Assembly: GCA_910575035.1 (NCBI GenBank)
Contig: CAJTDL010000002.1
Coordinates: forward strand, 180,964 to 244,963
From: Lachnospiraceae bacterium
Lineage (GTDB): Bacteria > Bacillota > Clostridia > Lachnospirales > Lachnospiraceae
Reading direction: 5' to 3'
DNA: 64,000 bases
This document shows positions 35,782 through 44,989 of this stretch, one piece after another. A program made the position numbers and the translations under genes. The notes beneath the pieces were generated by a model. The model had not been told where the DNA came from. It did not search any database and saw only the letters and a program-made list of their open reading frames with translations. The number at the start of each line of letters is the position of its first letter. Position 1 is the stretch's first letter.

Positions 35782-38711
35782 ATATCTTCCAAAAAGTCAC
35801 ATTAAAGAATTTAAAAGAAAACCGTATCCGCACCCTGGTCACGATCATTGGCATTATCCTTTCTGCCGCCATGTTCACTGCTACCACCATCAGCATTTCC
35901 TCTATGCAGCATTACCTGGTGCAGTCTTCCATTTACAACGATGGAAATTGGTATGGAACAGCCCAGGGCGTCACTGCAGCGGAAATAGAAAGCATCTGTG
36001 CAGATGCAGAGGTGGAGCAGGCCGTCTCTATGGAATTTCTGGGCTTTTCTGCCCTGGAAGGCTGCTTGAACAACGATAAGCCTTATCTGTGCGTGTATGG
36101 CATACAGCAGGATTTCACGGAAATGATGCCAATCCATCTCCTAGAAGGGCGTATGCCAGAGAACCGCCAGGAAATCCTCCTGCCAGGCCACCTGAAAAGC
36201 AATGGCGGCATTGGCCATGCCCTGGAGGACAGCCTAGAATTGGATCTGGGAAACCGCATCAGCCAGGATGGGCAGATCCTGCTGAACCATACTGCCTATA
36301 CAAATGACATAAATAGCCCTTCTTCCCAAAATGACGCTGGCAGCCAGACAGAAACAGACTTAGAAGACTCTGCTTCCCCTGACATAGAACGGCTGGTAAC
36401 TACAGAAAAAAGAACGTATACCGTGGTAGGGTTCTATGAACGCCCGTCCTTTGAAGATTATGACGCTCCCGGCTATACTGCACTGACCATTGGAGATGGG
36501 GACAGCGGACACCCTTATGACATTTTCATTCGGACCGTTTCTGGGAAAAACTGCGCCACGATCCTGGAAAATATGATCTCAAACCTGCATGGAGTGCCTT
36601 TACAGGCAGAACTGCCTGCCACTATGGACAGCATTTCTGGCTCAGATGGCTCTTTCAATGAAAGCGGCGTTGTCTGGAGGTTAAATTATGACTTGCTTCG
36701 GTACTATGGTTACTCAGGGGAAAACCGATACAATGAGGTCATGTACGGCCTTGCTGTTATCTTAATGGGAATCATTCTGTTTGGCTCCATTTCCCTGATT
36801 TACAATGCCTTCTCCATATCCGTCAGCGAGCGCACCAAACAATTTGGGCTGCTGGCTTCCATTGGCGCCACAAAGCGGCAGTTAACAGGCAGCGTATTGT
36901 TTGAGGCTCTGTTTTTAGGCTGCATTGGCATTCCTTTGGGCATATTGTCCGGCCTAGCGGGCATTGGCATTACCTTTTACTTTATCCAAGATATGGTAGG
37001 CGACATGCTTGGCATTGTATCAACCAGCTATGAAGCCGCCCGGCTTGCCGATATCTTGGGCCCGGTTGACCATGTAGCCTTAACCATGCACCCTTCCTTT
37101 GGGGCATTGGCTATCGCAGTCCTGATCTCTTTCGGAACGATCTTGATTTCGGCTTATATCCCTGTACAGCGGGCTGTGCGGAAATCTGCTATTGACGCCA
37201 TCCGCCAAACGGACGATATTACCATCCGCCCTGGAAAAGTCAAAACTTCCCGCCTGACCCAGAAGCTGTTTGGCTTTGAGGGCAGCCTTGCCACCAAAAA
37301 CTACAAGCGCAACCGAAAAAAATACCGGGCAACGGTAATTTCCCTGTTTTTAAGCATTGTGCTGTTTATTTCCACCAGCAGCTGGTGCACTTACCTGACG
37401 GCAGCTGCAGATACCATCGTCTCAGATTCCGGTTACGATATTTTATACCATCTTTCTTCTGAATCCGATGTTTCCGCAGACAGCTTGATGGCAGATCTGT
37501 CCAGTGTCTCTGGCGTGGACTACGCTTCCTATGAGACCTCTCTGTATCTGTCGTCTTCCATTGAAACCTCTGCCCTCAGCAAGGAATACCAGAAGTATCT
37601 GGAAGATTTTGCCGAGCAGTCAGGCTTCACCTATCAGAAGCATGATCTGACCCTGCTGAATTTTATGCTGCACTTTTTAGAGGATGGACAATACCGCAGC
37701 TATTTGAAGGAGCAGAACCTGCCTGAATCCATCTTTTATAATCCAGATGCTCCCAAGGCTGTTGCTGTAGATACCCTGCGCCTTTACAACGAAAATGACC
37801 AGAAGTTCTATAGCTTCCCTGCTTTGGCAAATGCAACCGCTGGTTCCCCTACTATATACCTGACCAAAACACAGGGGGATTATGACTTCCAGGAGCGTTA
37901 CATGGATGAGGCGACTGGCAAGCCCTATTACAGATTTTATAATTACAGCACGGATGAAGAAATGTCCCTCCCCATAGAAGATGCCTGCCTGGCGCTCCCC
38001 CTTTCCATCGGAGCCACTGCCAAAAGGTCTCCATCCTTCTTTTCCAATGAAAATGATACGATCCAGCTTTTCTATCCTTACAGCTTCTTACACCGTGTCA
38101 TTGCCAATTTGGAGCCAGGGATAGAATACATGGAAGTTTCCCCCAACGCTTACTACTCCCCCCGTTCCGTGGATTTATTTTTCAAATGCAAGGAACACAA
38201 TACCGCAGAGGCTGCCATGGTGAAAAAGCTGGCTGACTGGAACCTAACCTCTGACAGCCTATACAATTATGCAGCCAGCAAAGAAGGGGAACGTGCTATG
38301 ATGACTGTCATCAATGTATTGGCCTTTGGGTTTATCACACTGATCTCACTAATTGCTGCGGCAAATGTGTTTAATACCATTTCCACTAATATCAACCTGC
38401 GGCGGCGGGAATTTGCCATGCTGAAATCCATTGGCCTGACGCCAAAAGGCTTCCGTAAAATGATGGATTTTGAATGCCTGCTCTATGGCGTAAAGGGCTT
38501 ACTGTACGGAATCCCCGTATCCTTTGGCGTAACCTGGCTGATCTACCGCACCATTTCCAATGGCCTGGAAGGAAGCTTCTTTATTCCCTGGTACAGCATT
38601 GCCATTGCGGTAGGAAGCGTATTTTTGGTAGTATTTTCCACAATGGTCTACTCCATGCGGAAGATCCGGAAAGAGAATACCATTGACGCATTAAAAAATG
38701 AGAATTTATGA
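35778..38711 (+). CDS. FtsX-type ABC transporter permease, large two-domain form
   Basis: A 977-residue membrane protein. One span lies near the N-terminus (about 18-40), then an outer domain (about 60-320) with acidic inserts. A first FtsX core of three spans follows (about 325-475, with FGLLASIGATKRQLTGSVLFEALFLG). A second half has an outer domain (about 525-835) and a final FtsX core (EFAMLKSIGLTPKGFRKMMDFE). It resembles the resistance permeases paired with two-component systems. Substrate is unknown, a peptide antibiotic being the usual type. Confidence 0.9.
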   Translation: MNIFQKVTLKNLKENRIRTLVTIIGIILSAAMFTATTISISSMQHYLVQSSIYNDGNWYGTAQGVTAAEIESICADAEVEQAVSMEFLGFSALEGCLNNDKPYLCVYGIQQDFTEMMPIHLLEGRMPENRQEILLPGHLKSNGGIGHALEDSLELDLGNRISQDGQILLNHTAYTNDINSPSSQNDAGSQTETDLEDSASPDIERLVTTEKRTYTVVGFYERPSFEDYDAPGYTALTIGDGDSGHPYDIFIRTVSGKNCATILENMISNLHGVPLQAELPATMDSISGSDGSFNESGVVWRLNYDLLRYYGYSGENRYNEVMYGLAVILMGIILFGSISLIYNAFSISVSERTKQFGLLASIGATKRQLTGSVLFEALFLGCIGIPLGILSGLAGIGITFYFIQDMVGDMLGIVSTSYEAARLADILGPVDHVALTMHPSFGALAIAVLISFGTILISAYIPVQRAVRKSAIDAIRQTDDITIRPGKVKTSRLTQKLFGFEGSLATKNYKRNRKKYRATVISLFLSIVLFISTSSWCTYLTAAADTIVSDSGYDILYHLSSESDVSADSLMADLSSVSGVDYASYETSLYLSSSIETSALSKEYQKYLEDFAEQSGFTYQKHDLTLLNFMLHFLEDGQYRSYLKEQNLPESIFYNPDAPKAVAVDTLRLYNENDQKFYSFPALANATAGSPTIYLTKTQGDYDFQERYMDEATGKPYYRFYNYSTDEEMSLPIEDACLALPLSIGATAKRSPSFFSNENDTIQLFYPYSFLHRVIANLEPGIEYMEVSPNAYYSPRSVDLFFKCKEHNTAEAAMVKKLADWNLTSDSLYNYAASKEGERAMMTVINVLAFGFITLISLIAAANVFNTISTNINLRRREFAMLKSIGLTPKGFRKMMDFECLLYGVKGLLYGIPVSFGVTWLIYRTISNGLEGSFFIPWYSIAIAVGSVFLVVFSTMVYSMRKIRKENTIDALKNENL

Positions 38712-38739
38712 TGCTGGGTTCAAAACTACTTACAAGCAG

Positions 38740-38868
38740 GAAATTTTTCCCAGCTTACAGGATTTGAAGACGTAGTCAGGGGGAGGCTCTTGCCTCCCCC
38801 TGACGGCCGCTAAGCCACCCTTGCCTATAACATCCCTTAAGTTGCTGACATTGGCCATGAATAGTAAC
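38740..38868. repeat. Modular intergenic repeat, copy 8 (with 13-bp hairpin)
   Basis: Shares CCCAGCTTACAGG and AACGTAGT-like blocks with copy 4. It contains a perfect 13-bp stem with tetraloop TCTT (38775-38804), then CTGACGGCCGCTAAGCCACCC and the reverse core, and ends CCATGAATAGTAAC at 38868. The next base starts the stop codon of the PBP1A gene. Confidence 0.88.
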
Positions 38869-41193
38869 TTATATATCCTGCCCCTCGGGATCTATAGGCG
38901 GCTCTGGCGGCTCTGGCTCCTCTGGCTCTATCGGATCCTCAGGCTCCTGCGGTTCTTGCGGCTCCTGCGGTTCCTGAGGCTCCTGAGGCTCTTGTGGCTC
39001 CTGGGGCACATCCGGAATATCCGGCACATCCGGCACCGGATTATCTGGTATATCTGGAATCTCCGGCACGACTGGATCTTCTGGAAGCAGCTGGTCTTCT
39101 GCAGGCCCTTCTGGCTCCTCTGGAGCCTCCGGCTCCTGGGGCTCCTCCGGAACCGGCGCCTCTGGCTGCACATCTGGCGTCCCATAATTATTCTTGGGCG
39201 AATCGTTCTCATCAATATAAGGCAAAAACTGCACTGGCTCCAAGGACTGGTGAATCTGCTCCATAAAGGTTCTCCAGATGCTCCCAGGATAGCTTGCGCC
39301 AGAGAGCCCCGGCAGCTCCCTAGGCATATCGTAGCCCACCCATACACTGGTAGTATAATAGGGCGTGTAACCCACAAACCAGCCATCCTTATTGTCATCG
39401 GTAGTTCCTGTTTTCCCAGCGCAGGGCATATTGGACAAAGCCAGGCCGCGGCCTGTTCCCTCCTGGATCACCGTTACCATCATATCCGTCATCATGCGGG
39501 CGGCGTTCATTTTATATACTTCCTTTTCCGTCTGCTCCGTTTCCAGGATTATATTCCCCTCCGAATCCGTAATCTTGACAATACAGGTAGGCTCGCGGAA
39601 TTTCCCATCGTTTTCCAATGCCGCATAACCGGAAGCCATCTCTACCGCTGAGGTACCGTTGGTAAGGCCGCCCAGCGCACTGGTAGGCCGGTTATCCTCA
39701 GGATCCAGACGGGCAAAATTCATTTCCCTTAAGTAGGCAAGGCCAACCTCAGGCGTCATTTCCTCTAACAGATCCCATGCTACTGTATTTTTAGAAGTCT
39801 GCACAGCCCGGCGGAGGGTAATGCTCCCCTCATAATATCCGCTGGAATTGGAAGGCCCCTCTTCCTTCTTCACATCCTGCACAATAGAATCCGGCGTGTA
39901 CTCCCGCTCCAGGGCAGGCGTATACACAATCAATGGCTTAATGGAACTGCCTGGCTGGCGGTAACTCTGATATGCCCGGTTCAGGGTATATCCGACAAGG
40001 TTCTGGTTCCTGCCTCCTACAATCGCCTTCACATAGCCAGTATGGTTGTCAATACAGGTGGCAGAACTCTGCAGTGTGTAAATCCCATCCTCACTCTGTT
40101 CTGTGTACTCTGCCAGATTGCTGTCCACAGCATCCTGCAGCTGCTGCTGCATATCCAGATTAATGGATGTGTAAATCCGATAGCCCGCCGTATACAGGCT
40201 GTTCTGGCATTCACTGTAACGCTCGCTGTAATCTGTTTCATAGGCTTCTTTCTCCTCTTGGGAAGAAAACTCCGTCTGGAACTGGAATCCCTGCTGGCGC
40301 ATCAGCGCACGGATGGCACAGTAATAAGTATAAGTCTCCACATAGTCATTTTTCTTCTTCTGGGGACGGCTAAGGACAATCTCCTCTGCCTTAGCCTGGT
40401 CACAGGTGTTCTGGCTGATTTTCCCATCCTCGCACATCTGGTCCAGGATCCGATTCCGGCGCTTCAGGGTGTTATCCATATGCTCTACCGGGTCAAACAG
40501 GCTGGGATTGTTGGGGATCGCGCACAAAAATGCAATCTGGGACAGGGAAAGGTTATTCACTTCCGTATTGAAATACCCTTTGCTGGCAGCCTGTATCCCA
40601 TAATACCCACTGCTGAAATAGACATTGTTCAGATAAAATTCCATAATCTTATTCTTGCTGTAAACCTTCTCCATCTCAACCGCCAGGAACATTTCTTCAA
40701 TCTTGCGCTCCCAGGTACGCTCATGGCTCAGGAAAATATTCCTTGCAAGCTGCTGGGTAATGGTGCTGCCCCCCTGGGTAACCTCCCCATTTTGGATCAT
40801 CGCCTTGGCGGCGCGCATGATCGCCTTAATGTCAATACCATTGTGGCTGTAAAACTTTTTGTCCTCGATGCTGACCATAGCCGCCGGGACATAAGCTGGG
40901 ATATCCTCATACTCCAGATAATAGACGTCCTTCTCACCATTCAAGGTAGCAATCAGGCCTCCGTCATCATCATACACCAGGCTGGTCTGCACAGAGCGGA
41001 AAGTAGATTCGTCAGAATTTTTCACCAATTGCTTCGCTTCCCGCTGCAATGCGCTGACCTTCTGGGCATAGCCCCCATAAAAATACCAGCCTACACCCGC
41101 CGCAACCACCAGCATCAGCAAAATCTGCAGCCTTGCAAAAAACCAAAATACGCGATATTTCTTTTTCCGTTTCTTTTTCTTATTCTTAGCCAT
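38869..41193 (-). CDS. Class A penicillin-binding protein (PBP1A) with a Pro-Glu repeat tail
   Basis: A 774-residue bifunctional peptidoglycan synthase. Basic N-terminus (MAKNKKKKRKKK), one span (about 17-40), then the GT51 glycosyltransferase (about 75-245: EDKKFYSHNGIDIKAIMRA and QGGSTITQQLARN). The transpeptidase follows (about 360-655): GSSIKP with the nucleophile Ser, SxN region, and KTGTTDDNKDGWFVGYTP. The last 110 residues are Pro/Glu-rich, with a run of PQE triplets encoded by a 9-base repeat (about 38941-39003). Such tails may span the wall. The stop abuts repeat copy 8. Confidence 0.95.
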   Translation of the reverse strand: MAKNKKKKRKKKYRVFWFFARLQILLMLVVAAGVGWYFYGGYAQKVSALQREAKQLVKNSDESTFRSVQTSLVYDDDGGLIATLNGEKDVYYLEYEDIPAYVPAAMVSIEDKKFYSHNGIDIKAIMRAAKAMIQNGEVTQGGSTITQQLARNIFLSHERTWERKIEEMFLAVEMEKVYSKNKIMEFYLNNVYFSSGYYGIQAASKGYFNTEVNNLSLSQIAFLCAIPNNPSLFDPVEHMDNTLKRRNRILDQMCEDGKISQNTCDQAKAEEIVLSRPQKKKNDYVETYTYYCAIRALMRQQGFQFQTEFSSQEEKEAYETDYSERYSECQNSLYTAGYRIYTSINLDMQQQLQDAVDSNLAEYTEQSEDGIYTLQSSATCIDNHTGYVKAIVGGRNQNLVGYTLNRAYQSYRQPGSSIKPLIVYTPALEREYTPDSIVQDVKKEEGPSNSSGYYEGSITLRRAVQTSKNTVAWDLLEEMTPEVGLAYLREMNFARLDPEDNRPTSALGGLTNGTSAVEMASGYAALENDGKFREPTCIVKITDSEGNIILETEQTEKEVYKMNAARMMTDMMVTVIQEGTGRGLALSNMPCAGKTGTTDDNKDGWFVGYTPYYTTSVWVGYDMPRELPGLSGASYPGSIWRTFMEQIHQSLEPVQFLPYIDENDSPKNNYGTPDVQPEAPVPEEPQEPEAPEEPEGPAEDQLLPEDPVVPEIPDIPDNPVPDVPDIPDVPQEPQEPQEPQEPQEPQEPQEPEDPIEPEEPEPPEPPIDPEGQDI

Positions 41194-41364
41194 ATGTTAT
41201 ATTCTGTCCCACCTCTAAAAATGTCATTCTGATATTATATGTGTTTTCCTAAGCTGATGTAAATATCGGCTGTTTATTGTCTTGATATAATACAAGGCCG
41301 GCCTGCTTTCTAACGCGCCTAACGCATGGCATGGGAAGCCGCTGCCCCTGAAATGAAAAAACAA

Positions 41365-43056
41365 TCATCCTCCCAGCACAATCTTCCCATAAGGGATCTT
41401 ATTTTTCTCCAGCACTTCCATCTCCCGCTTCTGGCAGGTAAACAGGAATATCTGCCCCTTCTGCCTTCCCAGCCACTGCATTGCCGCTTCCAGCCGCTTA
41501 TCATCAAAAGCCGCAAACACCTCGTCCATCAGGATTGGCACAGCGCCTTCTTTGGAAAAAATCCTGCCAGCGCCCATACGCAGCGCCACATACATCTGCT
41601 CCATCGTGCCCCGGCTCAGCTGCCAGGGATACACCTTGCGCTCCTCTTCCCACGCCACTAGCCTCATCCGCTCATCCAGGCCGACCTTTTTGTATTTCCC
41701 ATAGGTCAGCTCCTCAAAAATCTTAGACATTTCCTTCTCCAGCCTCTGCCTTGCATCCCGATGGATGTCCCTGGCCACATCCTCCAGGGTCCGCTGCGCC
41801 AGCTGGTATGCCTTAATCTGGCAATCTGCCTCTTTCTCCTCCTCTCCAGGAACACGGGATTCCTCCAGCTCCTCCTGCAGGTTCATCAGCATGGACTGCT
41901 TATCAAACAGCTGCACCTGGAACACGCCTTCCACCGCTTTTTTCTGCACCTGGCTCTCATAGCTCTCCTGCTCTTTTGCCAAAGCATTTTCCAAAAAAGC
42001 CTTCTGTGCTGGTATGGATTCTGTTTCCTGCGGCAGTTCCTTGGAAGAAGGCTCCCCGTTTTCTGCCGTTGGGTAAGGTTCCCCGTCCGCCTGCCCTTGC
42101 GTCAGCTTCCTGAGCTTCTCACACTTTCCCTGCCAGAAAAACACGCCGAATATCCCCAGCGCCACCACAAGCACCAAAAACACTTCCAGCGCCATCCAGC
42201 TGCTCCATGGGGCATTTGCCAGGTCATGGGAAGACCCGTTCCAGTAAATCGCCATAATGCCCAGCATTGCCAAAAGCAGGGAAAACGCCATCTTTATATA
42301 ATATCCAATTTTCTGTTTTTTTTGACGGGTATCCCGCAAATATTCTGCCATTTCATTCCGGTTGGGATTGGCTCCCTCCTGCTGGTTGCGGAAAGTCTGG
42401 TAAGCCTCCTCCTGCTGGCTCCTTAACAGCTTCACATCATTCTCCAAACGGGCTTTTTCTGCCAGGATCTGCTCTTCTTCCGCCTTGCGCTTTTCCGACA
42501 GCTCCCGGTAATGGCTTTCCGCTGCCTGCTTCCCTTCCTCCAAATGGTGGTAAGCCGCCACAAAATCCTCATCCAGAGGGGCATTCACAAAAAAATCCTG
42601 CAGGATATTTGCAAATTCCTCCTTTGTCTCCACAGAAGCCTGGCCAATGCAGTATGTATTTTCATAGGTTTCTTCCCGAATGCTGCCAAACAGCTTTTCC
42701 AAAGCGCCCTGTTCCGTATTCAGCTCCCGGTTCTCTTTCTCATTTACCAACCTGACGGACTGGGATTCCTGGCGGAAATTCCGCTCCAGCAAAAAGGGCT
42801 TACCAGACATGGTAAAACGCAGCGCACCGCCATAATGTGGGGCATGGTCCCATGGCTCATAATGCTGGTACACATCCTGCCTGCCAGTTTCCCCTTCCTG
42901 CTTTTCCAGCCCAAACAGCATCCCTGTAATAAAATGCTGCAGCGTAGATTTTCCCGCCTCGTTCTCTCCATAGACTACATTGATGCCCTGGATGGGATGG
43001 ATATTGATATTATGGAGCTTCCCAAAACTTTTAATACGAATTTCTGATATATTCAT
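41365..43056 (-). CDS. YhaN-like SMC/Rad50-type ATPase (AAA_23/AAA_27)
   Basis: A 563-residue protein. Walker A is YGENEAGKSTLQHFI (about 30-44). A coiled coil (about 170-245) precedes an unusual pair of hydrophobic segments (about 262-280 and 290-312) and a second coiled coil (about 350-440). The C-terminal half-site has the LSRGTMEQMYVALRMG signature and LMDEVFAAFDD Walker B. It overlaps the upstream metallophosphoesterase gene by four bases (ATGA), like bacillary yhaO-yhaN. It is probably a DNA-end or repair complex; the membrane segments suggest work at the membrane. Confidence 0.85.
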   Translation of the reverse strand: MNISEIRIKSFGKLHNINIHPIQGINVVYGENEAGKSTLQHFITGMLFGLEKQEGETGRQDVYQHYEPWDHAPHYGGALRFTMSGKPFLLERNFRQESQSVRLVNEKENRELNTEQGALEKLFGSIREETYENTYCIGQASVETKEEFANILQDFFVNAPLDEDFVAAYHHLEEGKQAAESHYRELSEKRKAEEEQILAEKARLENDVKLLRSQQEEAYQTFRNQQEGANPNRNEMAEYLRDTRQKKQKIGYYIKMAFSLLLAMLGIMAIYWNGSSHDLANAPWSSWMALEVFLVLVVALGIFGVFFWQGKCEKLRKLTQGQADGEPYPTAENGEPSSKELPQETESIPAQKAFLENALAKEQESYESQVQKKAVEGVFQVQLFDKQSMLMNLQEELEESRVPGEEEKEADCQIKAYQLAQRTLEDVARDIHRDARQRLEKEMSKIFEELTYGKYKKVGLDERMRLVAWEEERKVYPWQLSRGTMEQMYVALRMGAGRIFSKEGAVPILMDEVFAAFDDKRLEAAMQWLGRQKGQIFLFTCQKREMEVLEKNKIPYGKIVLGG

Positions 43057-44099
43057 TCTACCATCAATGCCTCCACACCGTAATATAATGCTTTTTTTGT
43101 AATTTCATCCTGGGGCATCCTCTCCAGCATATCAATATACCGCCCTAAAATCTGCTGCCCATACTGCACCTTCAGCTTTTCCAAATCCTGGTCTGCCTGG
43201 CACTGATCCAGCACCTGCGCCACCCGGCCAATCTTCCCCAGGGAACGTGAAAGGGAATGGGCTTTTGATCCCTTGGTGCCTGTCAGGGTAATGCAAAACA
43301 GCTGGTAAGGCGGAGCCTTCTTGATATAATCCTCTGCAAACTTCTTCAGCACATCCTCCGCGATTTCACGGCTGATCTTCAGTTTCAGCGGCACATATTC
43401 ACAGTAATGGATCGGATAAAACCTCACCTGGTTCATATGGTTCTTGATCTCCCCCATAAAATATCCATGCTGCCCCACATCACTGCTCTGCGTGGGCTGC
43501 AGTGCGCCTGCCATCACTACCTTGGCGTCTATAAGCTGCATGGGCTTATGGAGATGCCCAAAGGCCACATAATCAAAATCCATATCCCGGAAATCAGCGG
43601 CCTGGAAAGGAATGTGCTTCTCATCCCCACCATGAGCCAACAGCATATTGGTAAAATTATCTTTTTTGACCTCGATTCCCTGATACATGGAGCGTGGGAT
43701 TTCCCGATGCTGGTAGCTCAACCCATATACTCTTGTCTGGATTTTGGGCAGCTCAACATAATCTATTTTTTCTTCTTTGAGGAAATGTACGTTTTTCTCC
43801 CAGGGAAAGGAACTGTAACAGGAATTTGCACTAAGGTAATCGCAGCTTCCGGCGATGATCACCACCTGGGTCTGTGGGATCCTGGCAAACTGGCGGTTCA
43901 CTTCTTTCAATTCCTTCAGCAGGGGCTGCCGATGGTAGAGGTTCCCTGCAATCAGCAGAAGGTCGGCACTTTCCTCCTTTGCCCGGGTCACAACGTCTGT
44001 GAAGGCCTGCCAGCTGTGTTTCTCCCGTTGTGCCGCCCAGGGCTTGCCTTTATCTGGCTTTGCGCCTAAATGCACGTCTGCTATGTGAATGAATTTCAT
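43053..44099 (-). CDS. YhaO/SbcD-like metallophosphoesterase with altered metal motifs
   Basis: A 348-residue calcineurin-fold protein, partner of the YhaN-like ATPase. The first motif ADVHLG is intact and so are the late His motifs (LLAHGG and GHLHKP). The usual GD motif reads IAGNLYH (Asp to Asn) and the usual GNHD reads AGSCDY (Asn to Ser, His to Cys). Three metal-site residues are thus changed, so nuclease activity may be weak or lost. Length and C-terminal domain (about 260-348) are normal. The frame is open and well translated, so it is not an obvious pseudogene. Confidence 0.85.
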   Translation of the reverse strand: MKFIHIADVHLGAKPDKGKPWAAQREKHSWQAFTDVVTRAKEESADLLLIAGNLYHRQPLLKELKEVNRQFARIPQTQVVIIAGSCDYLSANSCYSSFPWEKNVHFLKEEKIDYVELPKIQTRVYGLSYQHREIPRSMYQGIEVKKDNFTNMLLAHGGDEKHIPFQAADFRDMDFDYVAFGHLHKPMQLIDAKVVMAGALQPTQSSDVGQHGYFMGEIKNHMNQVRFYPIHYCEYVPLKLKISREIAEDVLKKFAEDYIKKAPPYQLFCITLTGTKGSKAHSLSRSLGKIGRVAQVLDQCQADQDLEKLKVQYGQQILGRYIDMLERMPQDEITKKALYYGVEALMVE

Positions 44100-44148
44100 G
44101 TTCTATATCTCCTTAAAAATGGTCTTTGGGTACCTTGTGGAAAGCCGT

Positions 44149-44862
44149 TTACTGCGGAACTTGCGCCAAATCTTTAATTACTTCTCCGGCCAGGATCAGG
44201 CCTGCCACAGATGGGACGAAGGATACGCTTCCAGGCACAATGCGGCCGGAACCTTCCCTGATTTCCTCCAATGGGGATAAGGCTTCTTCCTTGGAGTATA
44301 CCACCTTTAAATGTTCTATGCCACGTTTTTTTAATTCCCGGCGCATAACACGGGCTAAAGGGCATACAGAAGTCTGAGAGAGGTCTGCCACCTCAAACCG
44401 GGTGGGATCCAGCTTGTTGCCTGCACCCATGCTGGAAATAATGGGAGTTCCCGCTTCCTGAGCCTTTAACGCCAAGTGGATCTTAGCCGTTACGGTATCT
44501 ACGGCATCCACCACATAATCATATTCCCTGAAATCAAACTGGACTGCTGTTTCCGGAAGGAAAAAGCAGCTGTATGCCTGTACCTGCGCCTGGGGATTGA
44601 TTGCCAGGATCCGCTCTTGCATCACCTGCACCTTATATTTCCCCAAGGTCTGGACAGTGGCTATAATCTGTCGGTTTATATTGGAAATGCTGACCTGGTC
44701 TCTGTCAATCAGATCCAGGCTGCCTATGCCGCTCCTTGCCAATGCTTCTGCAGCATAGCCCCCTACGCCGCCTATGCCGAATACAGCCACCCGGGCCTTT
44801 GCCAGCCTGTCCATGGCAGCTTCACCCAAGAGCATTCCCGCCCTGCTGAATTTCTCGTCCAT
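44149..44862 (-). CDS. tcdA: tRNA threonylcarbamoyladenosine dehydratase
   Basis: A 237-residue E1-like enzyme that uses ATP to cyclise t6A37 of tRNA to ct6A. The nucleotide-binding VFGIGGVGGYAAEALARSGIG is at about 31-51; DLIDRDQVSISNINRQ follows with the ATP-contacting Asp and Arg. The DAVDTVTAKIHL and SSMGAGNKLDPTRF motifs are also family hallmarks. It follows the YhaO gene upstream by about 50 bases on the same strand. Confidence 0.93.
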   Translation of the reverse strand: MDEKFSRAGMLLGEAAMDRLAKARVAVFGIGGVGGYAAEALARSGIGSLDLIDRDQVSISNINRQIIATVQTLGKYKVQVMQERILAINPQAQVQAYSCFFLPETAVQFDFREYDYVVDAVDTVTAKIHLALKAQEAGTPIISSMGAGNKLDPTRFEVADLSQTSVCPLARVMRRELKKRGIEHLKVVYSKEEALSPLEEIREGSGRIVPGSVSFVPSVAGLILAGEVIKDLAQVPQ

Positions 44863-44907
44863 AAAGTTCTCCTAATATCATGCCTGTTTCTGCTGGATTC
44901 CATTCCC

Positions 44908-44989
44908 AAAAGCTGAATTAATGGCGGCCATCCTTGGAAAAGCTGAATTAATAGCAATCCATCCTTGGAAAAAGCTAAATTAATGGCAG
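44908..44989. repeat. 2.5-copy tandem repeat at the 3' end of mtnN
   Basis: AAGCTGAATTAATGGC, AAGCTGAATTAATAGC and AAGCTAAATTAATGGC recur every 31-32 bases with CATCCTTGGAA between. The rightmost unit contains the last codons and stop of mtnN, so the array appears to have grown out of the gene's 3' end. Confidence 0.8.

Noticed and set aside
38821-39651. 276-codon plus-strand frame opposite the PBP1A tail
   Set aside because: Low-complexity Leu/Arg-rich shadow of the Pro-Glu repeat on the other strand.
40042-41232. 396-codon open frame on the plus strand opposite PBP1A
   Set aside because: It lies wholly antisense to a confident PBP1A gene, has no ribosome site and no protein-like motif; it is a coding shadow.
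44908-44989. Possible CRISPR array
   Set aside because: Only 2.5 units of 31-32 bases with no separate spacers; it is a tandem duplication of the mtnN 3' end.
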